DNA of 64,000 nucleotides from Ilumatobacteraceae bacterium. Its GTDB lineage: Bacteria; Actinomycetota; Acidimicrobiia; Acidimicrobiales; Ilumatobacteraceae. A program made the translations under genes and the position numbers. Where the stretch lies: NCBI GenBank assembly GCA_018401375.1, contig JAGYKR010000001.1, positions 1 through 64,000 of the forward strand, given 5' to 3'. Positions 16,285-24,704 of the stretch are shown here, piece after piece; positions within the stretch are counted from its first letter, which is position 1; the number at the start of each line of letters is the position of its first letter. Under the pieces are notes generated by a model, which did no database searches, had not been told where the DNA came from, and saw only the letters and a list, made by a program, of their open reading frames with translations.

Positions 16285-17571
16285 TCAGGGGCAGGTCACA
16301 TCGCGAGGTGGAGCAATGCCAAGCAGATTTTCCTCCGCCGAGACTGATGGCAGGTCTGCAGATTCCTGCGGGTCTCCAGTTGTGTCATCGCTGGGAAGCG
16401 TTGATCCCGTCACGGGACTGGTGGTGCTCGGCGGAGTTTCAAGATCCAGGGGTGGGGCATCGCTCAACAGGGCTGCGCCACGGAAGACATCGAGAATGGC
16501 TCGCATGTTCTCATTGCGGATCCGTGGGACAAGCACCGCCTTCCCGGCGATCATTTCGGGGGTGGACTCGATCTGGTACGACCCGATCCCCATCGGGTCA
16601 AGACCTTGGATCACCCCAGCAAACTGCAGCAAACGGTTGACGGTTAAGCCCGAGTCCATGGTCAGATACGCCGAGTTCGTCTCGATCAGTGCGGCGACAA
16701 CGCTCGGTGTATACAGCCCTCGCGAAAGCACCGTGGCCACCGTACGACGCAAGAAGTCTTGTTGGCGTGCGATGCGGCCCCAGTCGCCGGTCCCATCGCG
16801 GCGCCAACGACCGCTGCCGGGCGGGTCCTCATATTGGTACGCACGCGACCGGACGTAGGCCAAAGCATGGTCGCCGGCGAAGTTAAAACATCCGGTAACT
16901 GGAACATTGAGACCGCTGCCCGCATCACGGGCCGGAAACGCAAAGGGGACTTCCACGCCACCGACGGCATCGACCATTCGCTCAAAGGCGCAAAAGTCCA
17001 CCTGAACGTAATGGTCGATCGGAATCCCGAAGTTATTAAGGATCGTGGCGCGCAGACGCTCAGGGTCGTTGCTCTTAAACGCCGTGTTGATCCGAGCTTT
17101 GCCACCGCCGGCAATGTCTACGTAGAGGTCCCGCGGGAAGGACAACACTGCAACCTGGCGGGTGCTCGGATTAACCCGCCACACCATGATCGTGTCGGAG
17201 CGTTCACCGAAGCTCGTCCGGTCACCGAACCCTCCGGCAAAGGGGGAATCGGGATCCAAACAGGAGTTGTTGTCGGTCCCGGTGACGAGGAAGTTGCGGG
17301 CCTCAGGCTCGGCGGTAGGAAAGCCCACCTCGACAGGGTCGGAGTCATCGGGATTGGCGCCCACTACACCGGGCAGGGTGGTGCCTACAGAATCCATTGG
17401 CGTGGGAGCCGGCGATTGGGGAAGCAGGGTCACGAGGTTGCGACTCGATACCACCCACTGACCGGCGGCTAGGGCCACCGCAGCAGACATAGCGATCACG
17501 CTGCCAGCAAACAATAAAAAGACCAACGCACGCTGGGTCCATTGGGACCGAGGGGTGAGGCGTGGATCCAT
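16285..17571 (-). CDS. LytR-CpsA-Psr (LCP) family cell-wall ligase
   Basis: A 428-aa protein with a short cytoplasmic N-terminus, one membrane helix (about residues 15-36) and an extracytoplasmic LCP domain. The domain shows SDTIMVWRVNPSTRQVAVLSFPRDLYVDI, where the conserved Arg/Asp residues bind the polyprenyl-pyrophosphate substrate, and later ALAYVRSR with the catalytic Arg. LCP enzymes transfer glycopolymers such as arabinogalactan or teichoic-type chains from lipid carriers to peptidoglycan. The C-terminal ~60 residues are a Pro/Ser/Thr-rich tail. It is convergent with the VWA gene and lies downstream of valS. Confidence 0.92.
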   Translation of the reverse strand: MDPRLTPRSQWTQRALVFLLFAGSVIAMSAAVALAAGQWVVSSRNLVTLLPQSPAPTPMDSVGTTLPGVVGANPDDSDPVEVGFPTAEPEARNFLVTGTDNNSCLDPDSPFAGGFGDRTSFGERSDTIMVWRVNPSTRQVAVLSFPRDLYVDIAGGGKARINTAFKSNDPERLRATILNNFGIPIDHYVQVDFCAFERMVDAVGGVEVPFAFPARDAGSGLNVPVTGCFNFAGDHALAYVRSRAYQYEDPPGSGRWRRDGTGDWGRIARQQDFLRRTVATVLSRGLYTPSVVAALIETNSAYLTMDSGLTVNRLLQFAGVIQGLDPMGIGSYQIESTPEMIAGKAVLVPRIRNENMRAILDVFRGAALLSDAPPLDLETPPSTTSPVTGSTLPSDDTTGDPQESADLPSVSAEENLLGIAPPRDVTCP

Positions 17572-17633
17572 CGTGGAGCAGGTTACCGGCAGGCCGGCAG
17601 CCTGTCCGGGCGATCAACGGTCAGCGGAGCGCG

Positions 17634-20195
17634 TTAGAGCTGAACGGTGCAATCGAGGGTGTCGGATTCGAGATACTCAAAGACCTCGATTGTGCCGGCC
17701 TCGGTCAGATCCACTTGTCCGATTCTGACCGCCTCAAGGATCGCTGCGGGTCCCGACACCACGAGACGCGTGACGGGGGTCTTTTGGGAGGTCTGAGCCT
17801 CAGTCTTAGCGCGACGCACCCGGGCCATCACCTCACAGACATGATCGAGCCCGGCATGATTGTCCAGCCCGGCATCTCCTGCTCCTGCGGCCAGCGTGGC
17901 CGTGGGCCACTGGGTCTGATGGATGCTGCCCGACTTCCACCAACTCCATGCCTCTTCGGTGGCGAAGGGGAGGAATGGAGCAAGGAGTCGCTGAATGACA
18001 TCGAGCGCCGTTAACAGGCTGCGACGGGCGGCTTGGGCAGCTTCAGGTCCAACGGCCTCGTAGGCGCGACCCTTGACGAGTTCCACATAGTCATCGCAGA
18101 ACCACCAAAAGAACTCCTCGGTGCGTTCGAGAGCCCGGGCGTAGTCAAAGGCGGCCAAGGCGCGTGTGGCTTCATCCACCACCGCATCGAGACGGGCCAG
18201 CATCCATGTATCGACCATTGAAGGGGTAGGCGTGATCGATGTGTCCACGTCACCAAACCCGAGCACGAACCGGGTCACATTGAGCAGTTTGTTGGCGAAC
18301 TTGCGCCCCACCTTCATTTGCTCTTCACTGAAAGCGGTGTCCACTCCCGGACGAGCACTGGCCGCCCAGTACCGCACGGCATCGGTGCCGTACTGATCGA
18401 ATAACGCGATCGGCGTCACCACATTGCCTTTGGATTTGGACATCTTTTTACGGTCCGGATCCAAGATCCATCCGGAGAGCGCCGCATTGGTCCACGGCGC
18501 TTGCCCAAACTCGTGATGGCTGCGTACCACCGTGGAGAAAAGCCAGGTGCGGATGATGTCGTGACCTTGGGGTCGGACATCCATCGGGAACACACGGTCC
18601 CACAGGTTCGCGCCAGGTTCTTCCCAGCAGGCTGCGATCTGCGGGGTCAATGAGGAGGTGGCCCAGGTATCAAAGATGTCCGGGTCCCCGATGAAGCCAC
18701 CTGGAATACCGCGTTGGTCCGCTGTGTAGCCAACGGGGACATCGGTGGAGGGATCCACGGGGAGATCGGACTCGGCCGGCACAATCGGTGAGGAGTAGTC
18801 GATCTCACCGCGGTCATCGAGGCGATACCAGACCGGGATGGGGACCCCGAAGAATCGCTGCCGGCTGACCAGCCAGTCCCCGTTGAGGCCCTCCACCCAG
18901 TTCTCATAGCGGTGGCGCATGTGGCCGGGATGCCAGGTCATCTCGCTGCCACGGGCCACCAGGGCTTCACGTAGATCCGCATCACGACCACCGTTGCGGA
19001 TGTACCACTGGCGGCTGGTGACGATCTCGAGCGGACGGTCACCCTTTTCGTAAAACTTGACCGGATGGGTGATGGTACGAATCTCGCCGATCAGTTCACC
19101 TGACTCGGTGAGCTGTTCCACCACGGTGCGCTGGGCGGCCTTGACTGTCTGGCTGGCGATTGCGGCGTACATCTCCGGATTCACACCATCGGGGGCATCG
19201 GCCAGGATCCGTCCGTTGCGACCGATGATTGAGCGCATTGGCAGGTTCAGTTCACGCCACCAGGTGACGTCATTGGTGTCACCAAAGGTGCAGATCATGG
19301 CGATCCCGGTGCCCTTATCGGGCTGCGCAAGACGGTGCGCCATCACCGGGACGTCCACCCCGTAGAGCGGTGTGCGGACCGTTGAGCCAAACAACGGCTG
19401 ATAGCGCTCATCATCGGGGTGAGCAACGAGGGCTACGCAGGCTGCGAGCAGCTCGGGTCGCGTGGTGTCGATCACTACGTCATCGCCGGTGGGTGCACCC
19501 TCTGCGTCCAGCTGATGGAAAGCCAGTTTGTGGTAAGCGCCGGGCCGTTCGCGGTCCTCCATTTCGGCTTGGGCCACAGCGGTCTGGAAGTCCACGTCCC
19601 ACATGGTGGGAGCTTCTTGGCTGTAGGCCTCACCACGGGCGAGGTTCCGCAGGAACGCGCGCTGGCTGATCCGGCGTGAGCGCTCATCGATGGTGGCGTA
19701 TAACAAAGACCAGTCCACCGAGATCCCCAGCCGGCGATAGAGGTCCTCAAACACCTGCTCATCGATCGCAACGAGTTCATCGCACAGTTCGATGAAGTTG
19801 GGCCGCGAGATCGCAATGGTTTGATGATCCTTGGGCGGTTCACCCCGAAACGGTGGCTGGAAGTCCGGCTGGTAGGCCTGGCCGGCGTCGCAGCGAACCC
19901 CGAAATAGTTTTGGACCCGGCGTTCGGTGGGCAGACCGTTGTCGTCCCAGCCCATCGGATAGAACACGGCCTTGCCGCTCATCCTCTGGAAACGGGCGAT
20001 CAGGTCGGTGTGGGTGTAGCTAAACACGTGTCCCATGTGCAGCGAACCGCTGACGGTGGGTGGCGGGGTATCGATGGAGAACACCTGCTCGCGGGTGGCG
20101 GACCGATCGAATGCGTAGATGCCATCGGATTCCCACTGGGCAGCCCAGCGGTTCTCGATGCCGTCGAGGGTCGGCTTGTCGGGAACGTTCGCCAT
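17634..20195 (-). CDS. valS: Valine--tRNA ligase
   Basis: A class Ia aminoacyl-tRNA synthetase of 853 aa. The HIGH-type motif is HMGH in GSLHMGHVFSYTHTDL, the editing (CP1) domain has TTRPELLAACVAL, and the KMSKS motif is KMSKSKGNVVTP. The helical anticodon-binding domain follows. It charges tRNA-Val with valine and edits Thr. The long C-terminal coiled-coil of many ValRS is absent, as in the shorter actinobacterial/archaeal-like form. ATG 20195 (MANVPDKP) is chosen. It is divergent from cysS with 72 nt between them, in which no clear regulatory leader was seen. Confidence 0.96.
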   Translation of the reverse strand: MANVPDKPTLDGIENRWAAQWESDGIYAFDRSATREQVFSIDTPPPTVSGSLHMGHVFSYTHTDLIARFQRMSGKAVFYPMGWDDNGLPTERRVQNYFGVRCDAGQAYQPDFQPPFRGEPPKDHQTIAISRPNFIELCDELVAIDEQVFEDLYRRLGISVDWSLLYATIDERSRRISQRAFLRNLARGEAYSQEAPTMWDVDFQTAVAQAEMEDRERPGAYHKLAFHQLDAEGAPTGDDVVIDTTRPELLAACVALVAHPDDERYQPLFGSTVRTPLYGVDVPVMAHRLAQPDKGTGIAMICTFGDTNDVTWWRELNLPMRSIIGRNGRILADAPDGVNPEMYAAIASQTVKAAQRTVVEQLTESGELIGEIRTITHPVKFYEKGDRPLEIVTSRQWYIRNGGRDADLREALVARGSEMTWHPGHMRHRYENWVEGLNGDWLVSRQRFFGVPIPVWYRLDDRGEIDYSSPIVPAESDLPVDPSTDVPVGYTADQRGIPGGFIGDPDIFDTWATSSLTPQIAACWEEPGANLWDRVFPMDVRPQGHDIIRTWLFSTVVRSHHEFGQAPWTNAALSGWILDPDRKKMSKSKGNVVTPIALFDQYGTDAVRYWAASARPGVDTAFSEEQMKVGRKFANKLLNVTRFVLGFGDVDTSITPTPSMVDTWMLARLDAVVDEATRALAAFDYARALERTEEFFWWFCDDYVELVKGRAYEAVGPEAAQAARRSLLTALDVIQRLLAPFLPFATEEAWSWWKSGSIHQTQWPTATLAAGAGDAGLDNHAGLDHVCEVMARVRRAKTEAQTSQKTPVTRLVVSGPAAILEAVRIGQVDLTEAGTIEVFEYLESDTLDCTVQL

Positions 20196-20267
20196 GGTCG
20201 GCAAGGCTACGGGATCAGCGGACACGAGCGGTGGGTGGGCCGGATCGATGACTTCTAGGATGTTCCC

Positions 20268-21644
20268 GTGCTGCACCTATATGACACCGCCACTCGTGAG
20301 GTGAAAGAGCTCGCGATGCGCGAGCCCGGCAAGGTCAGCATCTACTTGTGCGGGCCCACCGTGTATGGCCCACCGCACCTCGGCCATGGCCGCGCCACGC
20401 TGGTGTACGACATCATGCGGCGTTACCTGACCTGGCGCGGTCTGGAGGTGCGCTTCGTGTCCAACATCACCGATATCGAGGACAAGATCATCGAGCGTGC
20501 CGAGCGTGAGGGCCGGCCCTGGCAAGACATCACCACCAAATGCGAGACCATGTGGTGGCGCGCCATGGATGCGATCAACTTCGAACGGCCCACCGACATC
20601 CCTCACGCGACCGAATGGGTCACAGAAATGGTGGAGATGATTGCGGATCTGATGGCGGCCGAGTCTGCGTATCTGACCGATGACGGGGTGTATCTCGATG
20701 TGCAATCGGTGCCCGGCTACGGCCTGCTTGCACATCAGTCGCTCGAAGACATGCGCTCCGGCGGGGGTGATCGTGAGGTTGTGGGTGCGGCTCATAAGCG
20801 CCATCCGGCAGATTTTGTGCTGTGGAAGCTGTCCAAGCCCGGTGAGCCCGCGTGGCCGTCACCGTGGGGTGAGGGCCGGCCGGGTTGGCATTCGGAATGT
20901 GTGGTGATGAGCCTCGGCATTTTGGGTGAGGGGTTTGATCTGCATTGCGGTGGACAGGATCTGCGGTTCCCGCATCATGAGAACGAACGGGCCCAAGCGG
21001 TGGCCTGGGGGCGTGAGTTCGCGCGGCATTGGATGCACAACGGGTTCGTGGTGGATGCCGAAGGCGAAAAGATGTCGAAGAGTCTCGGCAACGTGTCCAA
21101 CCTGTTAGATCTCGTGGATCAGTACGACCCACGGGCGTATCGAATGGTGTTACTGCAGTCTCATTACCGCAGCCCGGTCACGATCTCGGCCACAAATATC
21201 GATGCCGCAGTGGCTTCGCTGGGTGGTCTTGATGGGTTTGCCGGACGTGCCCGATCTGCCCAACTCGATCCGGGGGCCTCAAGCTCGGTTGCTCCTGATC
21301 CCGAGGTGATGGCGCAGTTCATAGCGGCGATGGACGATGATCTCGACACACCCCGAGCCACAGCGTTGTTGTTTGACTCGGTGCGGCGCGCCAACACGGC
21401 GATGAACACCCGAACCCCCGAGGCTGGCGCCCTCGTGGCGGCAGTGTTTGAGATCTGCACAGCGGTGGGATTGGAGCTGTCGGTGGCGGCGGATGTCCCT
21501 GCGGAGGCTGCAGCCAAAGCGGCGGCCCTCGATGCAGCTCGCGGGGCGAAGGACTTTGCCACGGCCGATGCGCTGCGGACCGAACTCCAAGGTGATGGCT
21601 GGACGGTGGAGACGGGACCGTCGGGAACGACGCTGCGGAGGTAA
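20268..21644 (+). CDS. cysS: Cysteine--tRNA ligase
   Basis: A 458-aa class Ia synthetase with the zinc-binding Cys in LCGPTVYG, the HIGH motif LGHG, the zinc-ligand region HCGGQDLRFPHHENE, KMSKSLGN, and a C-terminal DALR-type helical domain (MDDDLDTPRATALLF). The paralogue MshC of mycothiol synthesis shares the fold but lacks the full DALR region, so CysS is preferred. The start is GTG 20268. It is divergent from valS. Confidence 0.94.
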   Translation: MLHLYDTATREVKELAMREPGKVSIYLCGPTVYGPPHLGHGRATLVYDIMRRYLTWRGLEVRFVSNITDIEDKIIERAEREGRPWQDITTKCETMWWRAMDAINFERPTDIPHATEWVTEMVEMIADLMAAESAYLTDDGVYLDVQSVPGYGLLAHQSLEDMRSGGGDREVVGAAHKRHPADFVLWKLSKPGEPAWPSPWGEGRPGWHSECVVMSLGILGEGFDLHCGGQDLRFPHHENERAQAVAWGREFARHWMHNGFVVDAEGEKMSKSLGNVSNLLDLVDQYDPRAYRMVLLQSHYRSPVTISATNIDAAVASLGGLDGFAGRARSAQLDPGASSSVAPDPEVMAQFIAAMDDDLDTPRATALLFDSVRRANTAMNTRTPEAGALVAAVFEICTAVGLELSVAADVPAEAAAKAAALDAARGAKDFATADALRTELQGDGWTVETGPSGTTLRR

Positions 21645-21672
21645 CGTGCGTTGGCCCGAGGTGGACATCGCT

Positions 21673-21688
21673 GTTACCTCGCGGTAAC
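21673..21688. promoter_or_regulatory. Palindrome before the acyl-CoA dehydrogenase gene
   Basis: GTTACC TCGC GGTAAC has perfect 6-bp arms and lies 8 nt upstream of the ATG. It fits the size of an operator for a TetR or GntR-type fatty-acid regulator, or a small leader hairpin. The binding protein is unknown. Confidence 0.45.
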
Positions 21689-21696
21689 TTTGCGGG

Positions 21697-22911
21697 ATGT
21701 CTGAGTTCTCTCTCGCCCTCAACGACGACCAGTTGCAGATCCAGTCCTGGATCCACGATTTTGCTGTCAACGTCATCCGTCCCGCAGCTCACGAATGGGA
21801 TGAGCGCGAGGAGTTCCCGTGGCCGATCGTCCAAGAGGCCGCGAACATTGGCCTCTACGGAGTGGACTTCTTATTAAATGCGTTCAGCGATAGCTCGGGC
21901 CTCACCTTGCCGGTGGCCATTGAAGAGTTGTTCTGGGGTGACGCTGGCATCGGTATGGCCATCATGGGTTCGGCTCTCGCGGCTGCGGGCATCTCGGGTA
22001 ACGGCACCCCCGAACAGGCAATCGAATGGGTGCCTCAGTGCTACGGCACCGCCGACAAAATCCAACTCGGAGCGTTTTGCGTGTCTGAGCCCGATGCGGG
22101 TAGCGACGTGTCCAGTCTGCGCACCAAAGCCGTGTACGACGAGGCCAAAGACGAATGGGTGATCAACGGCACCAAGGCTTGGATCACGAACGGTGGCATC
22201 GCGGACGTGCACGTGGTCGTAGCCACTGTGGACCCCACACTCGGCAGTCGTGGCCAGGCCAGTTTCGTGGTGCCGCCCGGCACAAAAGGGCTGTCCCAGG
22301 GCCAGAAGTATCTCAAGCACGGCATCCGTGCCTCGCACACCTCTGAGGTGATCCTCGACGATGTGCGCGTCCCGGGGAGGTGCTTGCTCGGCGGTAAGGA
22401 GAAACTCGACGCCAAACTCGCCCGAGCTCGTGAGCGCCTCACAACGGGGGAAAAGCAGCCAGCCATGGCCACCTTTGAGGCCACTCGTCCGGCCGTGGGT
22501 GCACAGGCCCTCGGTATCGCCCGGGCGGCGTATGAGTATTCGCTGGAATACGCGAAGGAGCGTCACGCGTTCGGTAAGCCGATCATCATGAACCAGGCGA
22601 TTGCGTTCAAGCTCGCCAACATGGCTCTCGAGATCGATGCGAGCCGGTTGCTGATCTGGCGTGCTGCGTGGCTAGGCCGCAACGGTGGCTTCAAGAACGC
22701 TGAAGGCTCAATGTCCAAGTACAAGGCTTCTGAAGTCGCCGTGCGCGTCACCGAGGAAGCGATCCAAATCCTCGGTGGATACGGCTACACCCGGGAATAC
22801 CCGGTGGAGCGTTGGCATCGTGACGCCAAGATTCACACCATCTTTGAGGGGACATCCGAGATTCAGCAGCTCGTTATCGCTCGAGCAATCTCTGGTCTGC
22901 GCATCGAATAG
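21697..22911 (+). CDS. Acyl-CoA dehydrogenase
   Basis: A 404-aa FAD-dependent acyl-CoA dehydrogenase. Diagnostic segments are FCVSEPDAGSDVSSLRTKA, WITNGGIADVHVVVA (FAD and substrate binding), and QILGGYGYTREYPVERWHRDAKIHTIFEGTSEIQ-type C-terminal sequence, with the catalytic Glu in IFEGTSE. It introduces a 2,3-double bond into an acyl-CoA and passes electrons to ETF. Chain length cannot be predicted. A perfect dyad directly upstream suggests its own transcriptional control, and a hairpin follows the stop. Confidence 0.94.
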   Translation: MSEFSLALNDDQLQIQSWIHDFAVNVIRPAAHEWDEREEFPWPIVQEAANIGLYGVDFLLNAFSDSSGLTLPVAIEELFWGDAGIGMAIMGSALAAAGISGNGTPEQAIEWVPQCYGTADKIQLGAFCVSEPDAGSDVSSLRTKAVYDEAKDEWVINGTKAWITNGGIADVHVVVATVDPTLGSRGQASFVVPPGTKGLSQGQKYLKHGIRASHTSEVILDDVRVPGRCLLGGKEKLDAKLARARERLTTGEKQPAMATFEATRPAVGAQALGIARAAYEYSLEYAKERHAFGKPIIMNQAIAFKLANMALEIDASRLLIWRAAWLGRNGGFKNAEGSMSKYKASEVAVRVTEEAIQILGGYGYTREYPVERWHRDAKIHTIFEGTSEIQQLVIARAISGLRIE

Positions 22912-22932
22912 CAGAGTGTGATCTCCCGGAGG

Positions 22933-22959
22933 GCCGCACCCCACTAGGGGTGTTGCGGC
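22933..22959 (+). terminator. Terminator-like hairpin after the acyl-CoA dehydrogenase gene
   Basis: GCCGC-ACCCC, loop ACTA, GGGGT, a 3-nt bulge and GCGGC form a 10-bp GC-rich stem starting 21 nt after the stop codon. There is no T-tract, so it may be a Rho-assisted or processing hairpin. Confidence 0.45.
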
Positions 22960-22965
22960 AAATGC

Positions 22966-22986
22966 TACTCCGGTAGTACCGCGGTA
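22966..22986. promoter_or_regulatory. Tandem operator-like half-sites upstream of the RHH antitoxin
   Basis: TACTCCGGTAG and TACCGCGGTAT are direct repeats 11 bp apart. The second contains the perfect palindrome TACCGCGGTA (22977-22986), which ends in the first base of the antitoxin ATG. Closely spaced short palindromes are the usual operator form for ribbon-helix-helix antitoxins. Confidence 0.5.
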
Positions 22987-23219
22987 TGAAGCTCAGCGTG
23001 AGCCTCCCGGAAGAGGAGTGTGACTTCCTCGATCAATGTGTCTCTGATGGTCTGTATCCCTCAAGGTCCGCGGTTGTGCTGAGGGCGCTACGCCTATTGC
23101 GCAGTGCAGGTCTCGGGGAGATGTATGCAGAGGCCTTTACCGAGTGGGAACAAAGTGAGGAAGGTGCTGACTGGGAGGCCATCGACAGTGCCGGCGAGGT
23201 CGCATCGAGGGCTCGCTGA
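22986..23219 (+). CDS. Ribbon-helix-helix antitoxin (type II TA)
   Basis: A 77-aa protein with a typical RHH N-terminus, MKLSVSLPEEECDFLD, followed by a helix-turn (YPSRSAVVLRALRLL) and an acidic C-terminal tail suited to wrapping a toxin. It resembles ParD/MazE-like RHH antitoxins. The stop codon overlaps the ATG of the toxin remnant by 1 nt (TGATG), the usual coupling of a TA pair. Upstream palindromes suggest autoregulation. Confidence 0.8.
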   Translation: MKLSVSLPEEECDFLDQCVSDGLYPSRSAVVLRALRLLRSAGLGEMYAEAFTEWEQSEEGADWEAIDSAGEVASRAR

Positions 23220-23404
23220 TGCTTCGAGGAGAAGTCAGGATGGTGAACCTTGACCCAACGCTCGGTCGTGAGGCAGCGAAGACTCGGCCAGCAGTCATCG
23301 TAAGTAACGATGCACTTAACGCCGTAACCATGGCGCTGGAGCGTGGCGTTGCGCCTTCATCTGGATCTGTGAACGCAGGTCATTCGTTACCGACTCAGGG
23401 GTGA
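23219..23404 (+). pseudogene. Truncated MazF/PemK-type toxin
   Basis: The first ~45 residues match the N-terminus of MazF/PemK endoribonuclease toxins (MLRGEVRMVNLDPTLGREA, then TRPAVIVSNDALN, then LERGV). The normal continuation VVPVTS and the remaining ~65 residues of the fold are missing. After about position 23350 the sequence is unrelated and reaches a stop at 23402-23404, inside the 3' end of the convergent HNH gene. The break suggests that insertion or rearrangement of the HNH element removed the toxin's C-terminal half. Confidence 0.75.
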
Positions 23405-24654
23405 TGGTCGTTGTAGTTCCGGTTGTAGTTCCGGTTGTAGTTCCAGCGGAGCCTGCCGCGGATGTTGTCGAGCGCAGTGACTGGTCGGTGGGGGAATGGT
23501 GTAGCTCCGTGGTCGTGTTTGGCGTGGTTGCGGTTGTGGGTGGGGCACTGCATTCGCCCGTTGAACTGGCTGGTAGGGCCATTTTGTGAGGCGGGGACGA
23601 TGTGGTCAACGTCGCAGTTATCGGCGGGGATGTCGCAGACGCTGGGATGGGTGCAGTGTCGGTCTCTGACCTCAATCGCTCGGCGTAGAGCGCCGGTGAA
23701 GGTGCGTTTATGGGAAACCGAAATCACGGTGGAGGGGCCGTCAAATAAGACGGTTTCGAGATCGGCTTCGGCGAGCCACTTACCGAGCGCTGCAGATGGG
23801 AGCACAGTGTTGTTGGCGAGCTCGCAGAGGTGACTGAAGGTGTCGTCGCCGAGCAAGACCGTGAACAAGGGTCGCGGCTTTTTGGCGTCGGCGGGGGTGC
23901 TCGCAGAGCGGATGGCCATCTGAGTGAGGGCTTCGGCATTGCGCTGTGAGGTGGTCCGAGTGATGCCATTGGCGGTGTCGGCGAGGTAGATCTCGTGTTC
24001 GAGTCGGGCGAGCTCTTGGGCGAAGATCGCGGCGCGAATCGGGTCGAGTTCACCGGTGAGGGCGAGGTTGTTGTTAAAGGTGGTGGAGGCATGAAGATGG
24101 CCGGTCACATCTCCAGAGCCTGAGGTGCTGGTTTCGTTGCCGGATTCGCTTTCCCTTTCGCGGTCTGCGTCGACTCGGTGGCACCAATAGGTGACGGCCT
24201 TGGTGGCGTCGGAGAAACTTAAGGTGCGGCAGAGGTTGACGAGCAGGGTCTGATCGGCGGCGAACTGCTCGCGGCGCTGAGGGGTGACGGCCTTAGCGAG
24301 GAGATCGAGGTGATCCGCTGACATTTCGGAGTTCATCAGGGCGGTGATTGCCTCGGGCATATGCCGGGCGGTGCGGGCCCGCCGGAGTTCGGACTGAGCG
24401 GAACGCTTAGAACAGTGGGTATCACGGGCGAGGCAGCTGGCCGCTGATCGGGATCCGTCTACAGACCACAATTTGGACGAGTTCCACCGGTCAAGAATGC
24501 GAGCGGATACGGCTGCGAGGCGGTGACGCTCGCGTTGGATGGCGAGAGCGGCGGCAGCGAGATCAGGTCCAGACAGCTGGTCGATGTCTGCTGCGCAGAG
24601 GGCATCGACTGTGGTGTGAAGATCTTGTTGGAGTAACGCCGCCACGTTGACCAT
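23395..24654 (-). CDS. DUF222/HNH endonuclease protein of the REP13E12 family
   Basis: A 419-aa protein with an N-terminal DUF222 helical region and a C-terminal HNH nuclease domain: RDRHCTHPSVC, then CDVDHIVPASQNGPT and CPTHNRNH, with the Cys pairs and His residues of a zinc-stabilised HNH fold. Homologues are the repeated 13E12 proteins of actinobacteria, often multi-copy and linked to mobile elements. The C-terminus is extended by an Asn-Tyr-Asn-Arg repeat coded by a 12-nt tandem array. A perfect LexA-type box sits 14 nt upstream of the start, so expression is probably DNA-damage induced. It abuts a broken mazF gene. Confidence 0.88.
   Translation of the reverse strand: MVNVAALLQQDLHTTVDALCAADIDQLSGPDLAAAALAIQRERHRLAAVSARILDRWNSSKLWSVDGSRSAASCLARDTHCSKRSAQSELRRARTARHMPEAITALMNSEMSADHLDLLAKAVTPQRREQFAADQTLLVNLCRTLSFSDATKAVTYWCHRVDADRERESESGNETSTSGSGDVTGHLHASTTFNNNLALTGELDPIRAAIFAQELARLEHEIYLADTANGITRTTSQRNAEALTQMAIRSASTPADAKKPRPLFTVLLGDDTFSHLCELANNTVLPSAALGKWLAEADLETVLFDGPSTVISVSHKRTFTGALRRAIEVRDRHCTHPSVCDIPADNCDVDHIVPASQNGPTSQFNGRMQCPTHNRNHAKHDHGATPFPHRPVTALDNIRGRLRWNYNRNYNRNYNDHHP
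23410..23445 (-). repeat. 12-nt tandem repeat at the 3' end of the HNH gene
   Basis: Three copies of gttgtagttccg (the last ends in a) encode Asn-Tyr-Asn-Arg units near the C-terminus of the HNH protein. Confidence 0.9.
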
Positions 24655-24668
24655 AGACCCAGAGCGTA

Positions 24669-24684
24669 TCGAACAGATGTTCGA
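24669..24684. promoter_or_regulatory. LexA (SOS) box
   Basis: TCGAAC AGAT GTTCGA is a perfect match to the mycobacterial/actinobacterial SOS consensus TCGAACN4GTTCGA. It lies between 14 and 30 nt upstream of the HNH gene start. REP13E12 genes of mycobacteria are known to carry SOS boxes. Confidence 0.8.
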
Positions 24685-24704
24685 CGCACAACCCGGTGAC
24701 GAGA

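Noticed and set aside
20196-20267. T-box or other leader riboswitch between valS and cysS
   Set aside because: Only 72 nt are available and no T-box sequence or stem pattern was seen.
23410-23445. Short repeat array considered as CRISPR
   Set aside because: Three contiguous 12-nt units without spacers lie within a coding region, so this is a coding tandem repeat.
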